From contig CP064963.1 of NCBI GenBank assembly GCA_016699165.1, positions 2,108,001 to 2,172,000 on the forward strand: DNA of 64,000 bases, read 5' to 3'. Below the pieces are notes generated by a model. It was not told the DNA's origin. It was given only the letters and a program-made list of their open reading frames with translations, and did no database searches. Shown here one piece after another: positions 8,700 through 17,001 of this stretch (position 1 is its first letter; every line of letters begins with the position of its first letter). The DNA comes from Candidatus Melainabacteria bacterium (lineage in GTDB: Bacteria > Cyanobacteriota > Vampirovibrionia > Obscuribacterales > Obscuribacteraceae). The position numbers were made by a program, and so were the translations under genes.

Positions 8700-9803
8700 A
8701 TGAAAATCCTGAAGTTTTTAGCGCTAGCTGTTGTATGTGTCGTTGGATTGCTCATCTGGCAGGCTCCTAACATCTGGTCAAAAATGGTCGGTGGCACCAC
8801 TGGTGTCACATCGCATTCTTTGGGCGACCAAGTGAAAGCAGACAGAATTCTGATATTGGGAAACAGCCTCACCTTCTACAACGATGCGCCTTCGCTTTTA
8901 GCTGACATGTTGAAGAAAGCTGACCCAAGCGGAAATTATTTTCTAACATCGGCTTCGTGGCCCGGATACACGCTCAACAATCATTTAAATCGCAAAGAAG
9001 TAAAAGAGCTTTTCACAGAAAACTGGAACACAGTCATTTTGCAAGGTCATAGTGGTGCAGCCTTTGAAGGCAAAGGCTACGTAGAAAATTCAATTAAAGA
9101 ACTTTTGCCCCTTGTCGAAAAGTCGCATGCAAAGCCAATTAGTGTCATGACATATGCAGACAAATGTTATTTCAATAATCAATCGGTAATTAGCCAGTCA
9201 TATAGAGAAGCTGATCGCAAGCTAAAAGTTCCCACAATTGCAATAGGTGATATGTTTTTTCACATTCAGGAGACCAATCCTGAAATCGAGCTGTACAGCC
9301 CCGATTCACACCATCCCGGTGCAAACGGTACCTTTATATATTGCCTTGCAATATTCAAACAACTATTCGGCGAGGAAAAATTTGCTAAACTCGCCAACTT
9401 CACTCCCAAGAATCTTGACCCAAAAGTTTGCAAGACCTTGTACGAATGTGTCCGCGACTGGGGCACCATTGCACAATCGCATCCTGAGTACAGTGCTCAA
9501 TTGCCTGACGCGCGCATGGATATTGCCGAATCGCTCATGAGCGAAAACAAGTACGATGAGGCCGAGAATTTACTGACACGACGCATCAAAGCTATTGATG
9601 CGGCATCTCCTTCAGAACTAAAATTACTACCTACTGCACAAACTTTGCTATTGCTTGCACAGTCGCAACTGGCGCAGGATTCGGCAGACAAGAACAAGCT
9701 TGCACATAACAATTTAGTGCGTGCAGAACAGATATTTTTGAAAGTCGAAGGTGTCAATGGTGACACAGTACGACGAATAAAAAATGTGTTGAATAATCAG
9801 TAG
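8700..9803 (+). CDS. Membrane-anchored SGNH/GDSL-type hydrolase
   Basis: A 367-residue protein with one N-terminal hydrophobic segment (residues 5-22), probably an uncleaved anchor or signal peptide. An SGNH hydrolase domain follows: block I ILGNSLT with nucleophile Ser56, a glycine block around residue 116 (LQGHSG), and block V with Asp202 and His205 (PDSHHPG). The residues after 270 form a helical TPR-like tail. The family hydrolyses ester or acetyl groups on glycans or lipids. The substrate cannot be told from sequence. It stands alone between a divergent TPR gene and an intergenic region. The start is the ATG directly after a TAGCTAG stretch with a weak ribosome site. Confidence 0.82.
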   Translation: MKILKFLALAVVCVVGLLIWQAPNIWSKMVGGTTGVTSHSLGDQVKADRILILGNSLTFYNDAPSLLADMLKKADPSGNYFLTSASWPGYTLNNHLNRKEVKELFTENWNTVILQGHSGAAFEGKGYVENSIKELLPLVEKSHAKPISVMTYADKCYFNNQSVISQSYREADRKLKVPTIAIGDMFFHIQETNPEIELYSPDSHHPGANGTFIYCLAIFKQLFGEEKFAKLANFTPKNLDPKVCKTLYECVRDWGTIAQSHPEYSAQLPDARMDIAESLMSENKYDEAENLLTRRIKAIDAASPSELKLLPTAQTLLLLAQSQLAQDSADKNKLAHNNLVRAEQIFLKVEGVNGDTVRRIKNVLNNQ

Positions 9804-9834
9804 TTAGAAATAGTAAAGTCGCTAAAAACAAATC

Positions 9835-9873
9835 GCACAGCGCCTTGGAAGTGGAAGAGCATTAGCGCCGTGC
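9835..9873 (+). other. Imperfect hairpin downstream of the SGNH gene
   Basis: GCAC-A-GCGC pairs with GCGC-C-GTGC across a 21-base loop. There is no run of T after it, so it is a weak candidate for RNA processing or termination in the 274-base gap before the next gene. The same gap holds a 12-base direct repeat TTGGAAGTGGAA at 9845 and 9962. Confidence 0.3.
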
Positions 9874-10077
9874 AATCCTAATATTCACTTAGCACAGAAA
9901 TTATTTGTGTCTATTAGAAAAAATTGGGCATTGATCTTCTTTTACTCGGCTATAAATTTATTTGGAAGTGGAACAGAAATCGAAGAAGCGCCGGACGAGA
10001 CTTGATCATCGATCTCACCTGGTTACTTCCGAATTTTCGATTGCTTAGTGGCAGGCAAGTTAATAAGGAGGAGAGAC

Positions 10078-11196
10078 ATGACAAGCAAGCCTATTAAATC
10101 TCATATTCTACTTGCTGTGACAGCTGTTCTAGCTTTGGGTTTCGGTGTGAAACCTGTAATTGCAGATGAAGTCATAGTAACAGAAAAAAGAACAATTCAT
10201 CTTTGTGGTGACTTATTCGAACTAGAAGCAAACGCAGACAAATTGACTGCAGCAGAAAGAGCTGTTATCGTCCAAAAAAATCTCGATAACGCAATTATTA
10301 AAGCAAAAAATAAAGGACCATCAGCAGTGTCGGTTGAAGTGGTTAACCGCCACCCAGTAGTAATGCTCGATGGTTTTCATATTATCACTGCAGACGCCAA
10401 CAGCGCCAAACGCAGAGACATGACCATGATGGCACTTGCTGAATACTGGGCAAGCAAAATCAAAGATTGTTTGTCTGATGAAAATGCAATCAAAACATAC
10501 GTCAGCAAATTAACCAGCACCACACCAATAGCATCAGCAGTGGTGGCAACCGACAAACACATTGTAGTGTTGAAACCCGAAATGAGATTGCCGATTCAAA
10601 TGGTTTCGGGATTTTATAATGATGGTGCCACCATTGGTGACAACGTAACAGCCGTGATTAGTCGAGACGTTCCAATGGAAACGGACTATAAAACCTACAT
10701 ACCAAAAGGAACCTTGGTGCACGGTAAAGTTATAAGCGCAGACGTATACAAATACAATGGATATCCGAACAAAGATGCGGTCACAATCGATTTCTTTGCC
10801 CTTGAAACACCTGATGGGCAAGAGATTCCGATTAATGCCCATATCATGGGGGATCATAATCAGTTCGTTCTAGCTGATGCCAAACCAATTGACAGATTCA
10901 TACCTATCGATCAATACACAAATCGCATGGATAAAAACAATTGGATTGTCGAAGAGCCAGAAGCCGCTGCCCAGGGTATGGTAGACCTAACCAAAGGTCG
11001 CCCGTTGGCTGCAAAGGGATATGTAACCGGCTCATGGGTTAGTGCCCCCTATTCTAAGCGTATGCAACACCTGTATACCTCGCGACTACTAATGGATAAA
11101 GGTTCCACCTTTGTCATTCCAGCAACGTCCGAGTTATTGATGGAAACCCACGCTACTACGAGTATCGCAGTAGCCGCACCCGCCAATGTATTGTAA
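10078..11196 (+). CDS. Secreted protein, first of a tandem paralogous pair
   Basis: A 372-residue protein with a signal peptide (hydrophobic residues about 9-24, cleavage near VIADE). The N-terminal domain (about residues 45-150) has the pattern N-x-D-N-A, a PAV segment, LDGFHIITADANSA and LAEYWASKI. This is shared with the next gene and resembles the N-terminal extracytoplasmic segment preceding some cyanobacterial MscS-like channels. The second half (about 180-270) carries a PKGT-x-VHGKV segment of the kind seen in beta-rich barrel domains. I chose the ATG at 10078 because AAGGAGG lies 6 bases upstream. A GTG 30 bases earlier has no such site. The role is unknown, probably in the cell envelope. 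Confidence 0.8.
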   Translation: MTSKPIKSHILLAVTAVLALGFGVKPVIADEVIVTEKRTIHLCGDLFELEANADKLTAAERAVIVQKNLDNAIIKAKNKGPSAVSVEVVNRHPVVMLDGFHIITADANSAKRRDMTMMALAEYWASKIKDCLSDENAIKTYVSKLTSTTPIASAVVATDKHIVVLKPEMRLPIQMVSGFYNDGATIGDNVTAVISRDVPMETDYKTYIPKGTLVHGKVISADVYKYNGYPNKDAVTIDFFALETPDGQEIPINAHIMGDHNQFVLADAKPIDRFIPIDQYTNRMDKNNWIVEEPEAAAQGMVDLTKGRPLAAKGYVTGSWVSAPYSKRMQHLYTSRLLMDKGSTFVIPATSELLMETHATTSIAVAAPANVL

Positions 11197-11212
11197 AAAA
11201 GGAGGTAAAGTC

Positions 11213-12121
11213 ATGACAGTAAATATCAGAAAGAAAATGTCAATGTTATTGACAATCGCAGCTGTAGCAGGCTTAGTCTCCGCTGGTCCTGCACATGCCG
11301 GATTCAACCAGGGCGAGTCGGTCACTTTTAGAGGCGAGCCAATGTTTGCCATCACAGGTGATGCCGGCGGATTCACCGCTCAAAAACGCGCATGGCAAGC
11401 ACAAGATAACTTCGATAACGCACTTGTTCGTAGCGCCGACAAATCACCAAATGCGGTGGCAGTCGTTCGCGAGAATGGTGCTAATGTGCTTAAGCTCGGT
11501 GGTTTTTATATAACTACAGCAGACGCGCAGAGTGCCGCTGAAGCAGGCATGTCTAGCGAGGCTCTGGCAAATAGCTGGGCTAACTCAGTGAAGTCCTGCC
11601 TCTCACGCGAAGCCGATGTAACAGCTTATATTGACTCGTTGATGCAAAATCATCCACTCAAAGCTGGAGTGGAAATCGTAGAAAAAGACATAATGGTAGC
11701 TGACTATAATCAAATACCATTCAGGCTTGCAGAAGGAACATTAGCAGTCAACAAAAGCGATCCTTTTCAGGTAGTCGCCGTACTTGACCGCGATGTAGTG
11801 CTGGAAGGATATGCACTTCCTGCGCGAACCACAATGGAAGGCACAATCCGAAACTTTAGAAACAATAAAGATCGTTTCATCAGTTTCGAAAAAGCATACT
11901 TGCCTGACGGCGGTGTGCTTGTGCTCAAAGATGTGGTAGCAGCCACTTGCATCGCTACGGAAGCACCAAAATTGGTCCTTTCAGAATGTATACCGGCAGA
12001 TCCAAAATCCGAATCGCGTGAGCCTGCAAACATTGGCATCGGCGCTCGCAAAGCGGAAGTTGCCGTGTTGCAAGCCAGACCCGACCTGGTCGCAGCGTAC
12101 AGAGTAGACACCGAAATGTAA
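11213..12121 (+). CDS. Secreted protein, second of the tandem paralogous pair
   Basis: A 302-residue protein with a signal peptide (cleavage near AHAGF, about residue 27). Residues 45-150 repeat the domain of the upstream gene: DNFDNALV, NAVAVV, LGGFYITTADAQSA, LANSWANSVKSCLS and a YIDSLM end. The C-terminal part has an alternative barrel-like segment around a PARTTMEGTI motif, in the place of PKGTLVHGKV in its partner. The ATG at 11213 has GGAGG 7 bases upstream, 16 bases after the first stop, so the two form an operon. They look like an ancient duplication with diverged tails. The strong terminator that follows ends the unit. Confidence 0.8.
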   Translation: MTVNIRKKMSMLLTIAAVAGLVSAGPAHAGFNQGESVTFRGEPMFAITGDAGGFTAQKRAWQAQDNFDNALVRSADKSPNAVAVVRENGANVLKLGGFYITTADAQSAAEAGMSSEALANSWANSVKSCLSREADVTAYIDSLMQNHPLKAGVEIVEKDIMVADYNQIPFRLAEGTLAVNKSDPFQVVAVLDRDVVLEGYALPARTTMEGTIRNFRNNKDRFISFEKAYLPDGGVLVLKDVVAATCIATEAPKLVLSECIPADPKSESREPANIGIGARKAEVAVLQARPDLVAAYRVDTEM

Positions 12122-12141
12122 GCTAAAACAGATCGAGCCCG

Positions 12142-12174
12142 AATGGACCTGACCCCCTCGCGGTCGGGTCCATT
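12142..12174. terminator. Bidirectional intrinsic terminator
   Basis: A 13-base-pair stem (AATGGACCTGACC against GGTCGGGTCCATT, one G-T pair) with a 7-base loop, between two convergent genes. CATTTTG follows on the plus strand and A-rich/C sequence on the other, so it can serve both transcripts. Confidence 0.85.
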
Positions 12175-12190
12175 CATTTTGCAAGCTTAT

Positions 12191-12904
12191 TTATCGTTGA
12201 TAAAAAATTGCCCAGTTCGTTTGTTTATTTGTTTTAGAGCGATCGTTGCCAATCGGAACGACTTTCTCTTGGGATGGCATTCGAAACCAACCTTCGTCCC
12301 ATGCGCCCATGTCGGTGTAAAGCGCGTCTTGCACACCAAGCGCAACTAAATCGCGATTGAATGTTTGAAAATCTAATGCTTTAAAGCTTTCGACCACACC
12401 CTCGCGACCGTCCGAAAATTTCACTATGGCTCGCATCTGAAATTTCTTTTTGTCTTTAAAACTTGCAGCGGTTTTATTTTCAACTAATTGATATTGCTGA
12501 AACAAAGATGCTCTGCGCTCTCTAAGGGAGGCGATAAATTCTGGCGTGAACTTTGCACCTTTTTCAATTGGAAAAATTTCGAACTTACCGCCTTCAATTA
12601 AGATGGCACCACCGATGGTTTTCGATATCGCTTTTGCGTTATACACGTTTCCCTTGTAGGAATAAATACCGACAATGGTATCAGTGGTGGTGGTAAATGC
12701 TGCTGGAATGCAAAACTTGATTTTAGAATCAGTCTTGCTAGGACGCTTAGTTTCCCATCCAAAGGCAAGATCCCCTTTGTCGAAAAAGTGATATCGAACT
12801 CCGGTGGGCCCTGTCATCAACTCTACTTTTACGTCGGCAGCAAATACGCTTGTTGGAATGAGCGCAAAAATGAATGGTGCCAAAAATTTTATGGGTTGAA
12901 GCAT
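12191..12904 (-). CDS. Secreted protein of unknown function
   Basis: A 237-residue protein with a clear signal peptide (MLQPIKFLAPFIFALIPTSVFA, cut after about residue 23). The mature part is a mixed alpha/beta protein with no recognised motif. The ATG at 12904 is preferred. A TTG at 12919 would add five residues. There is no Shine-Dalgarno sequence, but TATAAT (12913-12918 region on the minus strand) lies only six bases before the ATG, so the message is probably leaderless. It converges on the tandem secreted pair across a shared terminator. Confidence 0.7.
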   Translation of the reverse strand: MLQPIKFLAPFIFALIPTSVFAADVKVELMTGPTGVRYHFFDKGDLAFGWETKRPSKTDSKIKFCIPAAFTTTTDTIVGIYSYKGNVYNAKAISKTIGGAILIEGGKFEIFPIEKGAKFTPEFIASLRERRASLFQQYQLVENKTAASFKDKKKFQMRAIVKFSDGREGVVESFKALDFQTFNRDLVALGVQDALYTDMGAWDEGWFRMPSQEKVVPIGNDRSKTNKQTNWAIFYQR

Positions 12905-12988
12905 CTGTAGATTATACAAGTACTTGCCTGTTTATGTTTGACCAGGAATCGACATTCCACCCCCGTTCAGTCGAAAATTATTGAGTAT

Positions 12989-13017
12989 TTGACAGCCGAT
13001 ACAGAATTTTGTATCAT
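12989..13017 (+). promoter_or_regulatory. Promoter with internal operator for the higBA-type module
   Basis: A near-consensus promoter: TTGACA (12989-12994), a 17-base spacer, then TATCAT (13012-13017). An 18-base palindrome (12998-13015, GATACA-N6-TGTATC, 16 of 18 positions symmetric) covers the spacer and enters the -10 box. It is well placed as an operator for the antitoxin or the toxin-antitoxin complex. The predicted +1 is only about six bases before the toxin start codon. Confidence 0.75.
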
Positions 13018-13029
13018 CGAGGTGAAGGG

Positions 13030-13386
13030 TTGAATAAAAAAACAATTCAGTTCCTTGGTAGTTCAAGAAAGGTGATAGATAAATTTCCGAAAGAAGTTCA
13101 GCATCTCGTTTTCATAGAACTAGAATCCTTGCAAGAAGGTAAAAACCCCTTTGACTGGAAAACCATGTCATCGGTAGGACTAGGGGTTTGTCAAATTCAT
13201 ATTCACAGACCTTTCGGGCATCGAATTATATATGTAGCAAAATTTTCAGAAGCTATTTATGTACTTCACGCTTTTGCAAAAAAATCTCAAAAAACGCCCA
13301 GAAGGCACATTCAACAAGCCAAACAAGAATATGAAAAAATCAAAGAAATCAGAAAAAGAAGCTCTCTACACGACAGCTTCCAATAA
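13030..13386 (+). CDS. RelE/HigB-like toxin (Gp49-like family)
   Basis: A 118-residue basic protein of the phage-derived Gp49-like/HigB group, RelE-fold mRNA interferases that cut translated mRNA on the ribosome. Family features are the N-terminal helices ending in a FPKEVQ segment, an LQEG/P turn, the strand pair VCQIHIHRPFGHRIIYVAKF and VLHAFAKKSQKTPRRHI. The latter is the usual HxFxKKxxKTP signature with basic catalytic candidates. I chose TTG at 13030, with GAGGTGAAGG just upstream. An upstream TTG at 13009 lies within the promoter. It overlaps the antitoxin gene by 56 bases. The toxin-first order is typical of higBA. Confidence 0.85.
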   Translation: MNKKTIQFLGSSRKVIDKFPKEVQHLVFIELESLQEGKNPFDWKTMSSVGLGVCQIHIHRPFGHRIIYVAKFSEAIYVLHAFAKKSQKTPRRHIQQAKQEYEKIKEIRKRSSLHDSFQ

Positions 13387-13714
13387 TCTCTACTTAGATT
13401 TTGGATATCCTCCTGATGAAGCCATCAATCTTTCCGCAAGAGCTGACATCATGATATTCATACGAAGCCACATCAAGGAACTCAAATGGACACAGCGCAA
13501 AGCAGCTGCTGAATACGGAATTCCTCAACCTCGAATTGCAGAGATCATGTCGGGGAAAATTGAAAAATTTAGCGTTGACCAGCTTCTGAAGTATGTTAGC
13601 TTAATGGGAATGACTGTAAATATTCAAATCGAACCAACAACAAAGATGAAACAAGTTTTTGAATTTGAAGAGCCGAAAGCTATTTCGAATAAAAAGACTA
13701 AATCAGCTAAATAA
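13331..13714 (+). CDS. HigA-like antitoxin with HTH domain
   Basis: A 127-residue antitoxin of the XRE/HTH_37 type. The helix-turn-helix spans about residues 45-100: TQRKAAAEYGIPQPRIAEIMSG followed by the recognition-helix neighbour KFSVDQLLKYVSLMG. The N-terminus is lysine-rich and the C-terminus is a short charged tail. I chose the ATG at 13331. The frame is open from 13259, but that stretch only mirrors toxin codons. It neutralises the upstream toxin and should bind the palindrome in the module's promoter. The overlap with the toxin gene supports coupled translation. Confidence 0.85.
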   Translation: MKKSKKSEKEALYTTASNNLYLDFGYPPDEAINLSARADIMIFIRSHIKELKWTQRKAAAEYGIPQPRIAEIMSGKIEKFSVDQLLKYVSLMGMTVNIQIEPTTKMKQVFEFEEPKAISNKKTKSAK

Positions 13715-13873
13715 ACCTTTGTCATACTCTGTCCGCTTCTTCTCATCTGACAAAACACGCCAGGCTTCAGTCAACATTCGAAACTTTTCTGAATCACCAA
13801 AATCTGGATTGTCCGGATGATGCATTGCTGCGAGAAAGCGATAAGCATATCGAATTATAGTTGCATCAATGCT
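13703..13873 (-). pseudogene. J-domain (DnaJ) remnant lacking helix I
   Basis: On the minus strand, in the same frame and directly after the TGA of the TonB-like gene, 56 codons encode helices II and III of a J domain: IIRYAYRFLAAMHHPDN with the diagnostic HPD, then SEKFRMLTEAWRVLSDEKKR and EYDKG. There is no start codon before the domain and helix I is absent, so it cannot be a normal J protein as it stands. It ends inside the last 12 bases of the antitoxin gene. It may be a truncated relic, an extension reached by stop-codon read-through, or the result of a sequence error at the TGA. Confidence 0.65.
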
Positions 13874-14578
13874 TCATTTCAAAGCAGACCCAGCCTCATT
13901 CGAGGCATACATCAACTCGACCGACTCAGAGTTGTCCCAATAAATAGGTGGAACTGGAATAAACGTTTTGCCGCAAAGGTCCAACACATATTCGTCGTAT
14001 TTTGCGTCACCAGACGATGTCTTCAATTCAAAAGTGGCTTTACCTTTTTCGTTAACTTTCGAACTTACAACTGCAACTAGATTTGAAGATTTAAACTCGG
14101 GGGGAAGTGCTGTGGCACCCCATCGAACAGCAGTTGCAGTCTTAACTGTGTCGACGTAGTTTGTGTCGCGATATTTGTTTGGAGTGTTTTCGGTTTTAGC
14201 GCGCGAAGAAAATACAACACCAATTTGTGTTTTTGGATTCCAGGTGTCGGGCGGCTTACCTACTGGAGTTTCCTTGCAAACGTTGAGCGCGTAGTCATCG
14301 AACTCCTTATCGCCAGATGATTCGTACACAGAACATTTTTTCTCTCCACTTGCATCAACTTGCACACAAACTGTAGTGACTAGATGTCCCAGTGCAGCAT
14401 GCTTGTGCGGGCGACTAAGCCAAGCTTTTTTGTTTGCCCCCACAACATCGTTAAAAAAGTTCTGACTCTGGTGAGAAAGCACGCCAGGCATGTCTTGTTC
14501 TGCGCGAGCAACGCTTGGAAAAACGCAAAAATGTAATACAAGTACGGAGGTTGCAAGTAATGTTTTCTTGAAGTTCAT
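13874..14578 (-). CDS. Secreted protein with two TonB C-terminal-like domains
   Basis: A 234-residue protein with a signal peptide (cleavage near ARA-EQ, residue 26). Two repeats of about 85 residues follow, each with the TonB-C pattern: a hydrophobic strand with V-x-V-x-x-x-G, then SSGDKEFDDYAL or SSGDAKYDEYVL, then a P-V-x-x-P-P turn. There is no membrane anchor or proline-rich linker as in a true TonB, so it is a secreted TonB-C-fold protein and not an energy transducer. The ATG at 14578 abuts the divergent hydrolase gene. The in-frame J-domain remnant beyond the stop is odd and is listed separately. Confidence 0.75.
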   Translation of the reverse strand: MNFKKTLLATSVLVLHFCVFPSVARAEQDMPGVLSHQSQNFFNDVVGANKKAWLSRPHKHAALGHLVTTVCVQVDASGEKKCSVYESSGDKEFDDYALNVCKETPVGKPPDTWNPKTQIGVVFSSRAKTENTPNKYRDTNYVDTVKTATAVRWGATALPPEFKSSNLVAVVSSKVNEKGKATFELKTSSGDAKYDEYVLDLCGKTFIPVPPIYWDNSESVELMYASNEAGSALK

Positions 14579-14634
14579 TGAATATTCCTATTTTGCCAGG
14601 CAAACTGAAACAAGAAGCGGTAAAATCCTATAAG

Positions 14635-15663
14635 ATGAGCAAGTATACCCATTTTTTAATGACCGATCGAGCCATAAACGATGGTCACCTATCAAACGAG
14701 GGCAGCGCATTTGGACCGATGCGATTTGGCGTAATGCCAAAGCCAGGCGAGGTTACAGCCCTTTGGGGTCAAGACTTTAATTGTTCGTACAAAACCTGCC
14801 TTTCCGCTCCCAGACGTGAATTAGGGGGATTTGCCCGGCTCTTTCGTGAGCTGTACGAAGAAACGAGCGAAAGCGGCAAAGAAGTCCTGTTTTTCATCCA
14901 CGGATACAAGCACACGTACGACCAGCTAAAGAAAACAGTCGAAGTCTTGGACCGTCAATACGTATCCAAACCCGACTCGAACATCGGGCACATCGTCGCC
15001 TTTTCCTGGGCAACGTCAGCTAAAACAATCCATTACGATTTTGATTTTCTGGCGGCCGACACAGCCGGCAAAGACCTTTGCGCTTTTCTGCTTGAACTCA
15101 AAGATTTTCTGCAGGAAGCATTCGAAAGCGAAGAAGACGCACAAGCTTTTGCAAGCAAACTAAATCTTGTCACTATTTCGATGGGAAGTCGGGTTCTTGA
15201 AAAAGCGGTCGAATGTTTTTTCAGCCAGGAAGAACCGTTGCCCTTTCAGGCATTCAACGAAGTAATTCTTGCTGCACCAGATCTTGATTTTACAGTGTTC
15301 GATGGCGTGATGATGCCGCGCATCGCAGAATTAGCGCGTCGCACGCACTGTCATTTCAATAACGTCGATGCCATTCTGTTTATTTCGCAACTAAAGAATC
15401 GCAAAAAACGGCTTGGACAGTCGGGTCCCACACGCAAAGTTATTCATCCTTCCATTATTTTTGTTGATACCACCAAAGTGGTGCCTTTTGCAGCGTTTGA
15501 ATTCGAGCTGTCCTTCGAATTAAATTATCCAGTCACGCACAATTATTTCTTGCGACAACAAACTGTGGTGGCAGATGCCAATTTCATTTTTCGACACGAA
15601 GAAGCGCATGCAATCCCGGGTCGTCACTCCTCGGGCGAACAAGTTTACAAGCTTTTGAAATAA
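14635..15663 (+). CDS. Alpha/beta hydrolase, DUF900-like
   Basis: A 342-residue protein of the DUF900 type alpha/beta hydrolases. It has the oxyanion strand VLFFIHGYKHTYDQ, the segment HIVAFSWATS, a nucleophile elbow ISMGSRVLEKA (Ser in a SMGS context), and the following ILAAPDLDFTVF strand with candidate catalytic aspartates. The likely start is the ATG at 14635, with a TATAAG box just upstream. A TTG at 14578 would add 19 residues and overlaps the divergent start. No signal peptide is visible, so it acts in the cytosol. The substrate is unknown. It converges on the bestrophin-like gene, whose stop begins on the next base. Confidence 0.8.
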   Translation: MSKYTHFLMTDRAINDGHLSNEGSAFGPMRFGVMPKPGEVTALWGQDFNCSYKTCLSAPRRELGGFARLFRELYEETSESGKEVLFFIHGYKHTYDQLKKTVEVLDRQYVSKPDSNIGHIVAFSWATSAKTIHYDFDFLAADTAGKDLCAFLLELKDFLQEAFESEEDAQAFASKLNLVTISMGSRVLEKAVECFFSQEEPLPFQAFNEVILAAPDLDFTVFDGVMMPRIAELARRTHCHFNNVDAILFISQLKNRKKRLGQSGPTRKVIHPSIIFVDTTKVVPFAAFEFELSFELNYPVTHNYFLRQQTVVADANFIFRHEEAHAIPGRHSSGEQVYKLLK

Positions 15664-16659
15664 CTACATCAAAATATCTTCAACGGCTTTAATGCGGTCA
15701 GGAAGATTTGTCTCGCCTATCATTTCAAATAGTTCGATTTCTATATTGCGACAGATCGAAGTAAGAGGCACGTCGTTGACGCCATTCTCAAAGGGATCTT
15801 CGCTTGTGTCACCCACTTGCTCCATAGTCAGAAATATCCACGAAATAAGAGTGCTGCATGGTATCACCAGCCAGGTCAATTCATGCGTATTCCTTCCCAA
15901 TTCGTGAATCAAACTAAATGGAAGCAGGCACACGAATATCCAGACGAACACCGAGCTGAAATATGCATACTGCCTGGGAAACGGAAAATTCTTGATGCGC
16001 TCTGAAGCGCCTTGCATGTCAACGCAACTATTTAGAATGCGCTGCAAGCGATCGCACTGAAATCCGTCTAGCAATTCGCTCTCCTCAAAGTTGGTGATAT
16101 CGCGCACTTGCAGACGCAAAATTTCGCTTGCTTGATTGCTCTTGCCTAAAATAATTTCGCGATCAGATTCGCTCAAATAACGTTTTGAATAAAACTCTAC
16201 GTTTTCAGTTTCAGCTGCAGGTCGTCCGTTCCTCTGCATCACAAACTCGACTTCGCGTGGGACCCAACCTGGACTCCATCTGTTCGAAACACTGCGCAAT
16301 TGAATGCGAAGAACATTGCACCATGCCATCTGGCGCTCTAACAGAACTTTTATAGTTTCGCTTTCAATCATGTTGGATGACGAAACCAACATTCCAAACG
16401 AACGACAATTGTTAGTTATCGATCCCCAGATTTTACGCGCTTCCCAGAGGCGCTCGTACGAGCTATTATTTTTAAAACCGACATAAAATGCCACCGCCGT
16501 ACCTATAGTGCCGACAGGCAAGAATGGGATGCCTACCCATTTCCAACCAAGCATTTCGTACATAAAAAAGACGATACTACTGAGCAGTATAAAAAATGCG
16601 AGATGCTTTGCGCAAAACCATAAGATTAAGGATGGCGGTAAATTGCGGCGAATGTACAT
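15664..16659 (-). CDS. Bestrophin-like anion channel (UPF0187)
   Basis: A 331-residue membrane protein of the bestrophin/UPF0187 family, which form pentameric anion or cation channels. The N-terminal pair of membrane segments (about 10-35 and 45-63) is followed by the family signature SSYERLWEARKIWG (66-79), a long helical cytosolic part, and a second pair of membrane segments around residues 230-275. The C-terminus has the usual acidic segment DPFENGVNDVPL. The length is typical (about 300). The gene follows a small hypothetical gene by 8 bases and is probably in one operon with it. Confidence 0.88.
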   Translation of the reverse strand: MYIRRNLPPSLILWFCAKHLAFFILLSSIVFFMYEMLGWKWVGIPFLPVGTIGTAVAFYVGFKNNSSYERLWEARKIWGSITNNCRSFGMLVSSSNMIESETIKVLLERQMAWCNVLRIQLRSVSNRWSPGWVPREVEFVMQRNGRPAAETENVEFYSKRYLSESDREIILGKSNQASEILRLQVRDITNFEESELLDGFQCDRLQRILNSCVDMQGASERIKNFPFPRQYAYFSSVFVWIFVCLLPFSLIHELGRNTHELTWLVIPCSTLISWIFLTMEQVGDTSEDPFENGVNDVPLTSICRNIEIELFEMIGETNLPDRIKAVEDILM

Positions 16660-16667
16660 AGTTGCGC

Positions 16668-16925
16668 TTAGCCCTTCTGCGCTCCCATTGCCAGGAGTTT
16701 TTCGATAAGTGCCCGCTCTACGGTTTCCAATTCTAAAGACTTTTTCTCATCGTCTGCTTCGATAGCAGCCCAACGCTCAATAACAACCTTCTCCAAGCGC
16801 TTCAATACTTCGGCACTGTCGCCTTTCAAAGTCTTTGTCAAAATGAATTTGAGCACATCATTGAAGAGCTTGTCTTTGTTGACTTGAAGCGTAAACTCGT
16901 CTTGATTGTCTGAGCTTGTGGACAT
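16668..16925 (-). CDS. Small helical protein upstream of the bestrophin gene
   Basis: An 85-residue charged, fully helical protein, not recognised. Residues 10-40 are amphipathic and residues 40-80 rich in E, K and L, which suggests a coiled coil. I chose the ATG at 16925, with GAGG 10 bases upstream. An in-frame start at 16961 would overlap the divergent promoter region. It lies 8 bases before the channel gene, so it may serve the channel. Confidence 0.6.
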   Translation of the reverse strand: MSTSSDNQDEFTLQVNKDKLFNDVLKFILTKTLKGDSAEVLKRLEKVVIERWAAIEADDEKKSLELETVERALIEKLLAMGAQKG

Positions 16926-16971
16926 GGACTGGGACCTCAAAGAACTGCCGCATAATAACATATTTCTGTAG

Positions 16972-16977
16972 TATAAT
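16972..16977 (+). promoter_or_regulatory. -10 box of the secreted repeat-protein operon
   Basis: TATAAT stands 25 bases before the ATG at 17002, with TTGAGG as the ribosome-binding site (16991-16996). CCTC-TCTTAATT-GAGG (16981-16996) could fold so that it hides that site. No convincing -35 is seen. Confidence 0.5.
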
Positions 16978-17001
16978 TTTCCTCTCTTAATTGAGGTCTA
17001 A

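Noticed and set aside
9845..9973. 12-base direct repeat TTGGAAGTGGAA
   Set aside because: Only two copies 117 bases apart and no further pattern; may be chance or a minor binding site.
13259..13330. Longer antitoxin N-terminus
   Set aside because: The extension overlaps the toxin in another frame and has no family similarity; ATG 13331 fits better.
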